In this document: piece by piece, positions 31,977-42,079 of the stretch
How positions within the stretch are numbered: position 1 is the stretch's first letter
How the letters are laid out: the number at the start of each line of letters is the position of its first letter
DNA from: Amycolatopsis oliviviridis
GTDB taxonomy: Bacteria; Actinomycetota; Actinomycetes; Mycobacteriales; Pseudonocardiaceae
Assembly (NCBI RefSeq): GCF_014654365.1
Contig: NZ_BNAY01000005.1
Location: 434,001 to 498,000 of the forward strand
Length of the DNA stretch: 64,000 nt
Direction: 5' to 3'
The notes under the pieces: generated by a model
Seen by the model: only the letters and a program-made list of their open reading frames with translations
Database searches by the model: none
What the model was told of the DNA's origin: nothing
Program-made: the position numbers and the translations under genes

Positions 31977-33488
31977 ATGACTGAAATCCCCGCATCCGAG
32001 GGCGTGAGCCCCGACGAAGACCTGCCGGAACAGATGCGGGTGCGCCGGGACAAGCGCGACCGGATAATCGCGGAGGGTATCGATCCGTATCCGGTCGAGG
32101 TGCCTCGGACGCACTCGCTGGCCGAAGTGCGCGAGAAGCATTCCGGCCTTCCTGTCGACACGGCCACCGGCGAGACCGTCGGCATCACCGGCCGGGTCAT
32201 GTACATGCGCAATACCGGCAAACTGTGTTTCGCCAGTCTCCGTGAAGGCGACGGCACCGAGTTGCAGGCGATGCTCAGCCTCGCGAAGGTCGGCGAGGAC
32301 GCGCTCGCGGCCTGGAAGTCCGATGTCGATCTCGGTGATCACGTATTCGTCGAGGGCGAGGTCATCACCTCCAAGCGCGGTGAGCTTTCCGTGATGGCCG
32401 ACTCCTGGCGGATCACGTCGAAAGCATTGCGTCCGTTGCCCGTGGCGCACAAAGACCTGGCCGAGGAAACGCGGATCCGGCAGCGTTATGTCGATCTGAT
32501 CGTGCGTCCCAAGGCGCGGGACGTGGTCCGTACCCGCGCCGGTGTGCTGCGTTCCCTCCGTGACTCGTTTCACGGCCGGGGATTCCTCGAGGTCGAGACC
32601 CCGATGCTGCAAACGCTGCACGGCGGCGCCGCGGCGCGGCCATTCGTCACACATTCGAATGCCTTCGACCTCGATCTGTACTTGAGGATCGCTCCAGAGC
32701 TCTACCTCAAGCGTTGCGTGGTCGGCGGTATCGAGAAGGTCTTCGAGATCAACCGGAACTTCCGGAACGAGGGCAGCGACTCGTCCCACTCGCCCGAGTT
32801 CGCCATGCTCGAGTACTACGAAGCGTATGCGACCTATGACTCCAACGCGGTGATGACGCGGCAGCTCATCCAGGAGGCGGCGCAGAACGTTCTCGGTACT
32901 CAGGTGGTCACTCTCGCCGACGGTTCGGAGTACGACCTCTCCGGCGAGTGGACCACACTCGGAATGTACGAGTCGTTGTCCGAGGCGTTGTCGGAAGAGG
33001 TCACTCCCGAGACATCGGCGGACAAGCTCCGTTCCTATGCCGAAGCGCGAGAGCTGGAGCTCGACCCAAAGTTAGGCCACGGCAAAATCATCGAAGAACT
33101 TTGGGAACACCTCGTCGGCGATCATCTCCACGAACCTACTTTTGTCCGTGATTTTCCGGTCGAGACATCCCCGCTGACCAGGCAACATCGCAGCAAGCCG
33201 GGGGTGGCCGAGAAGTGGGATCTGTACGTGCGCGGATTCGAACTGGCCACCGGATACTCCGAGCTGGTCGATCCCGTGGTAGAGCGTCAGCGTCTGGTGG
33301 AACAGGCTCGGCTGGGTGCGCAGGGTGATAGTGAGGCCATGAACCTCGATGAGGATTTCCTCCGTGCCCTGGAGTACGGAATGCCGCCGAGCGGTGGTGT
33401 CGGAATGGGGATCGACCGGTTGCTGATGGCGCTGACCGGCCTTGGTATCCGGGAGACCATCCTGTTCCCGCTCGTACGCCCTGAATAA
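31977..33488 (+). CDS. lysS: Lysyl-tRNA synthetase (class II)
   Basis: Charges tRNA-Lys. About 503 residues. An N-terminal OB-fold anticodon domain (about 60-165, with GRVMYMRNTGKLCFASL) precedes the class II core: motif 1 FLEVETPML, motif 2 FEINRNFRNEG and motif 3 GMGIDRLLMAL. No MprF-like membrane fusion, so this is the housekeeping enzyme. ATG 31977 is preferred over GTG 31971; no Shine-Dalgarno is visible and a -10 lies 7 bases upstream. Followed by lsr2 and clpC in the conserved order. Confidence 0.95.
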   Translation: MTEIPASEGVSPDEDLPEQMRVRRDKRDRIIAEGIDPYPVEVPRTHSLAEVREKHSGLPVDTATGETVGITGRVMYMRNTGKLCFASLREGDGTELQAMLSLAKVGEDALAAWKSDVDLGDHVFVEGEVITSKRGELSVMADSWRITSKALRPLPVAHKDLAEETRIRQRYVDLIVRPKARDVVRTRAGVLRSLRDSFHGRGFLEVETPMLQTLHGGAAARPFVTHSNAFDLDLYLRIAPELYLKRCVVGGIEKVFEINRNFRNEGSDSSHSPEFAMLEYYEAYATYDSNAVMTRQLIQEAAQNVLGTQVVTLADGSEYDLSGEWTTLGMYESLSEALSEEVTPETSADKLRSYAEARELELDPKLGHGKIIEELWEHLVGDHLHEPTFVRDFPVETSPLTRQHRSKPGVAEKWDLYVRGFELATGYSELVDPVVERQRLVEQARLGAQGDSEAMNLDEDFLRALEYGMPPSGGVGMGIDRLLMALTGLGIRETILFPLVRPE

Positions 33489-33532
33489 CCCGTCCGCGTG
33501 ACAGATACCTCGATCGTTCTCGTAAACGAGAT

Positions 33533-33561
33533 TTGCGTTATGTCTCGGTAGCGGGTATTAA
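33533..33561 (+). promoter_or_regulatory. lsr2 promoter in an AT-rich leader
   Basis: TTGCGT (33533-33538) and TATTAA (33556-33561) lie 17 bases apart, about 80 bases before the lsr2 ATG. A 14-base dyad TCTCGT-AA-ACGAGA (33518-33531) abuts the -35. The local AT content is high for this genome, which is what Lsr2 binds, so autorepression is plausible. Confidence 0.5.
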
Positions 33562-33639
33562 TGTCGCTAGACAAAGTCTTCTGTCCGGGGCATGCCCCGT
33601 ACCAGATCATTCGTGTAAGCCCCCAGCAGGAGGAAACAG

Positions 33640-33993
33640 ATGGCACAGAAGGTGCTCGTCTCGCTCGTTGATGACCTCGACGGCACTGAGGCGGAAGAGA
33701 CCGTCGAGTTCGGTTTGGACGGTGTGAGCTACCAGATCGACCTTTCCGCGGAAAACGCGGAAGAGCTTCGCGACGCGCTGGCCCAGTATGTGGAGCACGC
33801 CCGTCGCGCGGGTGGCCGTAAGCGCACCGCCATTCGTCCGGTCGCCGGTGTGAAGGCCGCCGCCCGCCCCGCGACCGTGGACCGCGAGCAGAACCAGGCC
33901 ATTCGCGCCTGGGCCCGCAAGAACGGCTTCCAGGTTTCCGACCGCGGACGTATCCCGTCCGAGGTCGTGGAGGCCTACCACAAGAAGAACTGA
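33640..33993 (+). CDS. lsr2: Nucleoid-associated xenogeneic silencer Lsr2
   Basis: 117 residues. The N-terminal dimerisation/oligomerisation domain (about 1-60, VLVSLVDDLDG...VEFGLDGV.YEIDLS type) is followed by a basic linker and the C-terminal DNA-binding domain with WARKNGF..SDRGRIP, whose RGR hook inserts in the minor groove of AT-rich DNA. It compacts the chromosome and silences acquired AT-rich genes. AGGAGGA lies 6 bases before ATG. A rho-independent terminator follows at 34012. Confidence 0.97.
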   Translation: MAQKVLVSLVDDLDGTEAEETVEFGLDGVSYQIDLSAENAEELRDALAQYVEHARRAGGRKRTAIRPVAGVKAAARPATVDREQNQAIRAWARKNGFQVSDRGRIPSEVVEAYHKKN

Positions 33994-34005
33994 GGTCTTT
34001 CGGAC

Positions 34006-34845
34006 TCAGGGGCCGCCGGGAAACTGTTCCCGGCGGCTTTCTTGTTCTTGTACACGGTTCAAGCGGGCGTACTCCGTGGGCGCCCATCCGGTCACGGAGC
34101 GGAAATCCCGGATGAAGTGTGCTTGGTCGCTATAGCCCAGCGTGAACGCCAGTTCCGCGTAGTCCGGCCGTTCCTCGGCGGCGATCCGTGCCGCCGCTTC
34201 GTTCAATCGGTATACCTGAATCGCCCATTTGGGGGCGGCGCCGACGTGTTCGGCGAACAGGCGTTGCAGGCTCCGCCGAGACAGGCCCGTTCGGCTTGAC
34301 AGCTCGCCGACCCGGGTAATGGCCGGTTCGGCGGCGATTGTTTCCACCGCTTCGACGGCCGTCCTGGCCGCGGCGGTGAGCACGGGGCGTTTCGCGAGGA
34401 GCAGTTCCTCGCACCGGCGGACCATTTCGAAGTCGTCCGTCGCATTCCGTACCGATTCCGTCACGGGTCCGGCGCCGGGGAAGAGATCGGTGAGCGGAAC
34501 GGAACCGCCGGAGATCATCGTGACCGGACCGGTGAGGAATGCCCGGAATGCCCCCGGCCGGAATCGCACGCCGATACCGTGGCCCGCCCCCGCGACGACG
34601 TAGCGGAAAGGCCGTTTCCCCGGGCCGAACGCCCCCGCCGCGTCCGGGAAGAACGTGACGTTGACCGCGAGATTGGGCAGGACCACCTGTTCATGGGGCG
34701 GCCGGCCGGTCAGATCCCAGCGCAGCACCCAGTGATGGTCGACGAACGGCCGCAGCTCCGGCGCGGGCCGATGGCGGACGAGACCGAAGGCCGCGCTCGC
34801 CTGCCGCGCGTTGACGATCCCGGCCGGGATCCGGTGCCCGCTCAC
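34006..34845 (-). CDS. AraC-family transcriptional regulator
   Basis: 279 residues. N-terminal region about 20-160 includes a DUF6597-like cupin part (LRPFVDHHWVLRWDL) and GVRFRPGAFRAFL. The C-terminal double helix-turn-helix is at about 190-270 (ELSSRTGLSRRSLQRLF; ELAFTLGYSDQAHFIRDFRSVTGWAP). Its 3' end runs through the lsr2 terminator, so the two convergent genes overlap in their untranslated regions. ATG at 34845. Effector and targets unknown. Confidence 0.9.
   Translation of the reverse strand: MSGHRIPAGIVNARQASAAFGLVRHRPAPELRPFVDHHWVLRWDLTGRPPHEQVVLPNLAVNVTFFPDAAGAFGPGKRPFRYVVAGAGHGIGVRFRPGAFRAFLTGPVTMISGGSVPLTDLFPGAGPVTESVRNATDDFEMVRRCEELLLAKRPVLTAAARTAVEAVETIAAEPAITRVGELSSRTGLSRRSLQRLFAEHVGAAPKWAIQVYRLNEAAARIAAEERPDYAELAFTLGYSDQAHFIRDFRSVTGWAPTEYARLNRVQEQESRREQFPGGP
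34012..34037 (+). terminator. Rho-independent terminator of lsr2
   Basis: GCCGCCGGGAA (34012-34022) pairs exactly with TTCCCGGCGGC (34027-34037) around ACTG and is followed by TTTCTTGTTCTTG. It starts 19 bases after the lsr2 stop. Confidence 0.85.
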
Positions 34846-34911
34846 CGGATCAACCTAACCCTGTCGCCTTTCTTCAAGACAGCACGCCGGTTCCCGTGAA
34901 CTGATGCCCCT

Positions 34912-35493
34912 ATGTCCGAACACGCTGCCCTGATCGCCCCCGCCGCCGCGGCATTCTCCACAATCCTGCGCGGGATCGGCGATACCGAGCTCACCGCCCG
35001 CACCCCATGCGCCGAGTACGACGTCCGCGCGCTGCTGAACCACCTCCTCTACTGGGGTCCTTGGCTCGAAGCCGCCGGGCGCAAGGCACCGCCGCCCGAA
35101 GTGGCCACCGGTGAGGCGAAGGCGGCCCTCGTCGGCGCCGATTGGCTCGACGCGGCCGAACGTCAGACCGCCCGGCTGGTGGACGTCTTCGGGACGCCCG
35201 AAGCGTGGCAGGGCATGACGGCGCTCGGCACGACGGAGATGCCCGCCTCGATCGTCGGCGACATGGTGCTCGGTGAGTTCGTCTTCCATGGCTGGGATCT
35301 CGCTCGCGCGATCGGCCGCACAGTCGACGTCGCGCCCGAAGCGGCCGAAGCCGTCTACGCGTCAGCTGCCGCGATGGGTGAGCAGGCACGCTCCATGAAG
35401 GTGTACGGCGAAGAAGTCGTCGTTGCGGAAGGCGCAACGACGTTCGAGCGCGCATTGGGCGCGACGGGACGGAATCCCGCCTGGACCGCTTAA
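34912..35493 (+). CDS. TIGR03086-family DinB/mycothiol-dependent metal protein
   Basis: 193 residues forming a four-helix bundle. TPCAEYDVRALLNHL near the N-terminus and FHGWDLARAIG near residue 125 are the diagnostic blocks of the TIGR03086/MDMPI group; the NHL histidine, a glutamate before the second block and the FHGW histidine should bind zinc. Relatives such as maleylpyruvate isomerase use mycothiol, which these bacteria make. Substrate unknown. The stop overlaps the stop of the convergent FhuF-like gene by four bases. Confidence 0.85.
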   Translation: MSEHAALIAPAAAAFSTILRGIGDTELTARTPCAEYDVRALLNHLLYWGPWLEAAGRKAPPPEVATGEAKAALVGADWLDAAERQTARLVDVFGTPEAWQGMTALGTTEMPASIVGDMVLGEFVFHGWDLARAIGRTVDVAPEAAEAVYASAAAMGEQARSMKVYGEEVVVAEGATTFERALGATGRNPAWTA

Positions 35494-36308
35494 CGGATTC
35501 GCGGACAGCCGTCGCATTCCGATTCCGCGGGCAGCAGATAGGAGTAACAGCAGCTTTCGCGGTTTCTCGTCCACTCGCGACGTCCGCCGGCTCCCGGGGC
35601 CAGCCTCAGCTTCGACGCGGAAGTGAGCGGCGGGAACCGCGATTCGAGGACCAGCGCGGCGTCCGCGACCCCGGCGCCCTCGGCCTCCGCGGTCCCGCCC
35701 AGCCGTCCCGCCGACCACAGCGCGTTGTCGAGCGCGTCCGTGGCCGCCGCCCACAGCTGCCGTCGTCCGAGCCGCGTCAGCGGTCCGTAGAGGTCGATGA
35801 ACCGGCTCGCGTGCGCGACGAACCCGTCCCGCAGCACGGTCGCCAGCGCTCGCTCGTCAGCGACGACGACGGCTTCCGGACGTGCGGAGCCCGGGTCGGT
35901 CGGCAAGCAGTGGAAGCCGCCGCCGAGGACGGCGACCGAGTCGGGATGCGGACGGCCGTCGCCGATCCGGAACGCCAGCGCGGACGGCGCCAGCGACGGG
36001 ACGCGGCGTTCGTGATGCAGCAGCGTCGCGCCGGCGAACGCCGGGACGTGCAGGTACCAGGACAGGATCCAGCTCGCCGGGGTCCGCTCGGGGACGACGG
36101 GCGCCTCCGGGTACTCCGCGGCCAGCCAGCGGCCGAGGCGCTCCCGCCAGCGCACGAGGCGGCCCGGCTCGCCGAGCAGGTCGTCGCAGCGGACCCAGTC
36201 CGGCTCGCCCACCGGGACGTCCCCGCGGATCCGGGCGTCCCCGGGCAGCCGCGAGAGGGAGGCTCGGAGCCCGTCCTCGGGCGACGCGAGCACACGCCGA
36301 TACGACAA
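35490..36308 (-). CDS. FhuF-like [2Fe-2S] ferric-siderophore reductase
   Basis: 272 residues. The C-terminus has C253-C254-x10-C265-x2-C268, the unusual cysteine pattern that binds the 2Fe-2S cluster in FhuF. The upstream region contains helical blocks (PASWILSWYLHVPAFAGATLL) typical of the IucA/FhuF C-terminal family. It should reduce ferric siderophore complexes in the cytoplasm to release iron. A near-consensus iron box lies 16 bases before its ATG (36324-36342), so it is predicted to be repressed by an IdeR/DmdR protein when iron is plentiful. No siderophore genes are adjacent. Confidence 0.88.
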   Translation of the reverse strand: MSYRRVLASPEDGLRASLSRLPGDARIRGDVPVGEPDWVRCDDLLGEPGRLVRWRERLGRWLAAEYPEAPVVPERTPASWILSWYLHVPAFAGATLLHHERRVPSLAPSALAFRIGDGRPHPDSVAVLGGGFHCLPTDPGSARPEAVVVADERALATVLRDGFVAHASRFIDLYGPLTRLGRRQLWAAATDALDNALWSAGRLGGTAEAEGAGVADAALVLESRFPPLTSASKLRLAPGAGGRREWTRNRESCCYSYLLPAESECDGCPRIR

Positions 36309-36323
36309 GCCGTCCTCCCGTCC

Positions 36324-36342
36324 TTAGGTACGCCTAACCTTA
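36324..36342. promoter_or_regulatory. Iron box (IdeR/DmdR operator)
   Basis: TTAGGTACGCCTAACCTTA matches the DtxR/IdeR 19-bp consensus TTAGGTTAGSCTAACCTAA at 16 positions. It sits immediately upstream of the FhuF-like gene on the reverse strand. Confidence 0.85.
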
Positions 36343-36666
36343 CATACGATCCGTGACTACTCCGGACGGGTGTCCATCCACTGGGCGGACTCCGCCCGCG
36401 GGCCGTGTTCGCGCTCAGCGGACAACGCGCGTCCGGTGGAATCCGGACCCGTGTTCGCACGTTGTGCTTGACGTAAAGGTGCAGGGCAACCGGAAGATGA
36501 AAGAGCGCACGGCCGGAGAACGGCCAGGGCGCGAACGGGCCGCAATCAGCCGTAGTGGTACGCCAGCGCGACCGCATGGCTACTAGAGTGGTCTCACGGT
36601 GCTGAATCCATCGCGGTGAAAGCACGATGGAAACGGGCCGCCGTCGCAGCAGTCGAGGGAGTGCAC
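36343..36666. other. clpC upstream region
   Basis: About 320 bases with no convincing gene. It must hold the clpC promoter: a possible -10 TAGAGT is at 36584-36589, with no clear -35. TTGACG at 36468-36473 is a -35-like word without a partner. I could not confirm a ClgR or heat-shock operator. Confidence 0.45.
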
Positions 36667-39225
<2,559 letters not shown>

Positions 39226-39240
39226 GGCTCTCTGGTGCTG

Positions 39241-39277
39241 AAAGTGCCCGTCGCGGGTTTGCCGCGGCGGGCACTTT
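39241..39277 (+). terminator. Terminator of clpC
   Basis: Arms 39241-39256 and 39262-39277 pair over 16 bases with one G-T wobble around GTTTG, starting 15 bases after the clpC stop. The U-run is weak, as is common in high-GC actinobacteria. Confidence 0.8.
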
Positions 39278-39289
39278 CGCGTCCGGGCC

Positions 39290-39347
39290 GGGGTGGTCGT
39301 GAGTGGCGATTCGGGTTCTAACCCTCATTGCCACTCACGACCACCCC
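39290..39347. repeat. Palindrome, family E
   Basis: The outer 18 bases GGGGTGGTCGTGAGTGGC pair exactly with the end of the element; the inner arms are mismatched before a short GGTT/AACC centre. A perfect relative is at 60030-60085 and a half copy at 6726. Confidence 0.85.
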
Positions 39348-39385
39348 GAACCACGGCTCGCCAGGCGCGGGGCCTGCCGGAACGC

Positions 39386-39438
39386 GTTGTGAAAGCCACC
39401 TTCGCAACCTTCAACGTTGTGAAAGTGGCTTTCACAAC
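39386..39438. repeat. 23-bp-arm palindrome, family C
   Basis: Arms 39386-39408 and 39416-39438 pair with two mismatches around CTTCAAC. It lies only about 40 bases after the family E element, between two co-directional genes. Confidence 0.88.
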
Positions 39439-39544
39439 GTCACCTTTGAGGTTGGCATCCGGGGAGCGTTCCACCGCCGTCTGACCCGTCCCGGCCGCCT
39501 GATCATCGCGTGAGACGATGCCCTCGGGTCCGGGAGGGGGTCAG

Positions 39545-41335
39545 GTGGACGTTCTGGCGATCGATTTCGGTACCTCCAGCACGGTGGGGGTGCTGTCGAT
39601 CCACGGCAGAGGGACACAGGTCGTCGAGATCGACGGGTCGGTGACGATGTCGTCCGCGATCTACGTCGACAAGGACGGCACCGTCTTCGTCGGCCGCGAC
39701 GCCGAACGCCGGGCCAGACTCGATCCGAGCCGGTTCGAGGCGAATCCGAAGCGGCGCATCGACGAGGGCGCGCTCCAGCTCGGTGACGTCACGCTCCCCA
39801 TCGCCGACGCCTTCGCCGCGGTACTGCGCCGGGTCGGCGAGGAGGCCGAGCTGCTCCTGCAGCGTCCGCCCGCGCAGGTGCGCATCTCCCATCCCGCCGG
39901 CTGGGGCCCCGATCGCAAGCAGATCCTCCACGAGGCCGCGCTCAAGGCCGGATTCGGCACGACGGTGCTCATCCCCGAGCCGGTCGCCGCCGCCGCGCAT
40001 TACGCCTCCCTGAACCACGGCCACCGGCCGCCCGGCCCGATCGCGGTCTACGACCTCGGGGCGGGCACCTTCGACTGCGCTGTCGTCGGCGTCAGCGCCC
40101 AAGGGTTCGCCGTGCTCGCCGAGGACGGCCTGCCCGATCTCGGCAGCCTCGACATCGACCAGGCGCTGCTGGTGCACATCGGCCGCGAGGTGTCGCATTC
40201 CGAACCCGCGCGCTGGCAACGGATCCTGCGCCCGCAGTCGGTCAGCGACCGCCGGACGCGCCGGTCGTTGCTGCAGGATGTCCGTGACGCCAAGGAAAGC
40301 CTGTCCCGGCACCAGCAGACCGAGATCCCGATGCCGGAGCCGTTCGGCGACGTGCGGGTGACGCGGATGGAGCTGGAGGCGCTCGTCCGGCCGAGTTTCC
40401 TGCGCAGCGGCGAGCTCCTCGCCGCCACGATCCACCGCGCCGGACTGTCCCCGGACCGGCTCGGCGGCGTCTACCTCGTCGGCGGGCCCAGCCGGATGCC
40501 GCTGCTGGCTAGCCTGCTGGCGAACCAGCTCAGGATCGCGCCGACGACGCAGGACCAGCCGGAGACGGCGGTCGCGTTCGGGCTGCATCACGTGCCCGCG
40601 GGCGGCGAGGATTCCCAGCTGACCGTGCCCGCTTTCGCGCCGGTCGCGCCGCCGGTGCGGCAGCCCCCAGTCCACCAGCCACCAGTCCACCAGCAGCAGC
40701 CGCCACCACCGCAGCAGCCTCCTCGGCGCCCGCAACCACCGCGCTGGACGCCCCCACCTGGCCGGAACTGGCAGAAGCCCACGACGTACGGCGTCATCGT
40801 GCTCGCCCTCGCGGCGATCGTGACGACGATCGTCCTGCTCAGCGGCGGCAAGGACGAGCCCGTCGCCGCGCAGGCCCCAGCAACGCCGAAGCCGACTTGC
40901 GATCAGCCCGGCCCGAAGGACGAGCAGGGGTTCACGGACTGTCTCCGCCGGATCGCCGCCGTCATCCCGCAGCGGGGTGACTGCCGCGACGCGCCGGACG
41001 CGGCGACCACGGTGGGTGCGGCGTCCGCGGTCACCTGTGTGTTCAAGGACGACGAGGTGTCGAACGCGATCAACTACTACCAAGGCATCGCGATGACCGG
41101 TCTGGAGGACGGCGTCCGGGCGCAGATGACCAAGGGCAAGCCCGTGGAGGGCACCTGGGCGGCCGACGGGCTGCGAGGACGCTACTTGGCGGGCGTCGGC
41201 AAGCGAAGCGGCATCGTGCTTTTCGGGACCGAAGACGCGCCCTTGACCGGGATGCTCGTCTCGACTCGCAGCGACGGTACGCCGCGGACGACCGCGGAGA
41301 TGGTCGAGTTCTTCACCGCGCAGCTCAAGCCTTGA
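39545..41335 (+). CDS. Membrane-anchored Hsp70-like protein with extracytoplasmic domain
   Basis: 596 residues. The first 350 form an Hsp70-type ATPase fold: AIDFGTSST phosphate loop, YDLGAGTFDCAV second loop and VYLVGGPSRMPLL adenosine motif. The substrate-binding domain of DnaK is absent. A Pro/Gln-rich linker (about 365-410), one membrane helix (about 416-436) and a roughly 150-residue outer domain with four cysteines follow. GTG 39545 is chosen for GGGAGGGGG just upstream. Such proteins may couple ATP binding inside to an external sensor or wall function; no partner is evident. Confidence 0.85.
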   Translation: MDVLAIDFGTSSTVGVLSIHGRGTQVVEIDGSVTMSSAIYVDKDGTVFVGRDAERRARLDPSRFEANPKRRIDEGALQLGDVTLPIADAFAAVLRRVGEEAELLLQRPPAQVRISHPAGWGPDRKQILHEAALKAGFGTTVLIPEPVAAAAHYASLNHGHRPPGPIAVYDLGAGTFDCAVVGVSAQGFAVLAEDGLPDLGSLDIDQALLVHIGREVSHSEPARWQRILRPQSVSDRRTRRSLLQDVRDAKESLSRHQQTEIPMPEPFGDVRVTRMELEALVRPSFLRSGELLAATIHRAGLSPDRLGGVYLVGGPSRMPLLASLLANQLRIAPTTQDQPETAVAFGLHHVPAGGEDSQLTVPAFAPVAPPVRQPPVHQPPVHQQQPPPPQQPPRRPQPPRWTPPPGRNWQKPTTYGVIVLALAAIVTTIVLLSGGKDEPVAAQAPATPKPTCDQPGPKDEQGFTDCLRRIAAVIPQRGDCRDAPDAATTVGAASAVTCVFKDDEVSNAINYYQGIAMTGLEDGVRAQMTKGKPVEGTWAADGLRGRYLAGVGKRSGIVLFGTEDAPLTGMLVSTRSDGTPRTTAEMVEFFTAQLKP

Positions 41336-41340
41336 CCGGA

Positions 41341-41395
41341 TGTCATGAAAGGGTCGTTCAGGACGAAAAACGTCTTGAACGGCCCTTTCATGACA
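41341..41395. repeat. 25-bp-arm palindrome, family A
   Basis: Arms 41341-41365 and 41371-41395 pair with two wobble-compatible changes around AAAAA. It begins 6 bases after the Hsp70-like stop and lies before the convergent pyroglutamyl peptidase gene. Same family as 3523-3579. Confidence 0.9.
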
Positions 41396-41416
41396 CTCTC
41401 GACGGCCGGAACTTGA

Positions 41417-42052
41417 TCAGTGCAGGGTGCCCGCCGGTGTCGAGAGATCCTCGGCCACCGTGAGCGCGGTGTCCACGATGATCTCCAGCGCCTCCGCCGC
41501 GCGGTGCGTGGCCAGGCTCGGCGCGGTCGTCCTCGCCGCCTGCTCCGGCGTGTAGGGAATGTGCACGAAACCGCCGCGCACACCGGGAAAATCGTTGTCC
41601 AGCAAGTGCATCAGCCCGTAGAAGACCTGGTTGCACACGTACGTCCCGGCGGTGTGCGAGACCGACGCGGGCAGCCCCGCGTTCTTGATGCCCGCGACGC
41701 TCGCCTTCACCGGCAGGGTCGTGAAGTAGGCGTTGGGCCCGCCGGGGATCACCGGGACGTCGACGGGCTGCGAGCCCGCGTTGTCCGGGATGCGGGCGTC
41801 GATCAGGTTGATCGCGACCCGTTCCGGGGTGACGTCGGCGCGGCCGCCCGCCTGTCCGACGCAGATCACCAGGTCCGGCCGGTATTCGTCGATCGCGTCG
41901 CGCAAGGTGACCAGCGAACGCGAGAACACGCACGGCAGTTCGACGGCCACCGTGTCGTGCCGCCGGCCGGTGAGCAGGGAAACCGCCTGCCACGACGGGT
42001 TCACCCGCTCACCGCCGAACGGTTCGAAGCCGGTGAGGAGCACTGACGTCAT
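41417..42052 (-). CDS. pcp: Pyroglutamyl-peptidase I
   Basis: Cysteine peptidase (C15) that removes N-terminal pyroglutamate in the cytoplasm. 211 residues from ATG 42052. LLTGFEPFGG opens the fold, and the catalytic triad is E77 (TPERVAINL), C140 (GTYVCNQVFY) and H164 (FVHIPY). An in-frame GTG at 42061 would add three residues. The gene ends near the family A palindrome. It is separate from the M1 peptidase gene upstream on the same strand by 27 bases, and the two may be co-transcribed. Confidence 0.94.
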   Translation of the reverse strand: MTSVLLTGFEPFGGERVNPSWQAVSLLTGRRHDTVAVELPCVFSRSLVTLRDAIDEYRPDLVICVGQAGGRADVTPERVAINLIDARIPDNAGSQPVDVPVIPGGPNAYFTTLPVKASVAGIKNAGLPASVSHTAGTYVCNQVFYGLMHLLDNDFPGVRGGFVHIPYTPEQAARTTAPSLATHRAAEALEIIVDTALTVAEDLSTPAGTLH

Positions 42053-42079
42053 ACCCCTCACCCTAACGTGTGACGCCCG

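Noticed and set aside
31108..31995. Longer methyltransferase from 31995
   Set aside because: The extension covers the divergent lysS start and promoter and shows no conserved sequence.
36555..36580. ClgR-like operator before clpC
   Set aside because: CGC-N4-GCG symmetry is present by eye but the spacing does not fit the motif I recall; GC-rich DNA gives such matches often.
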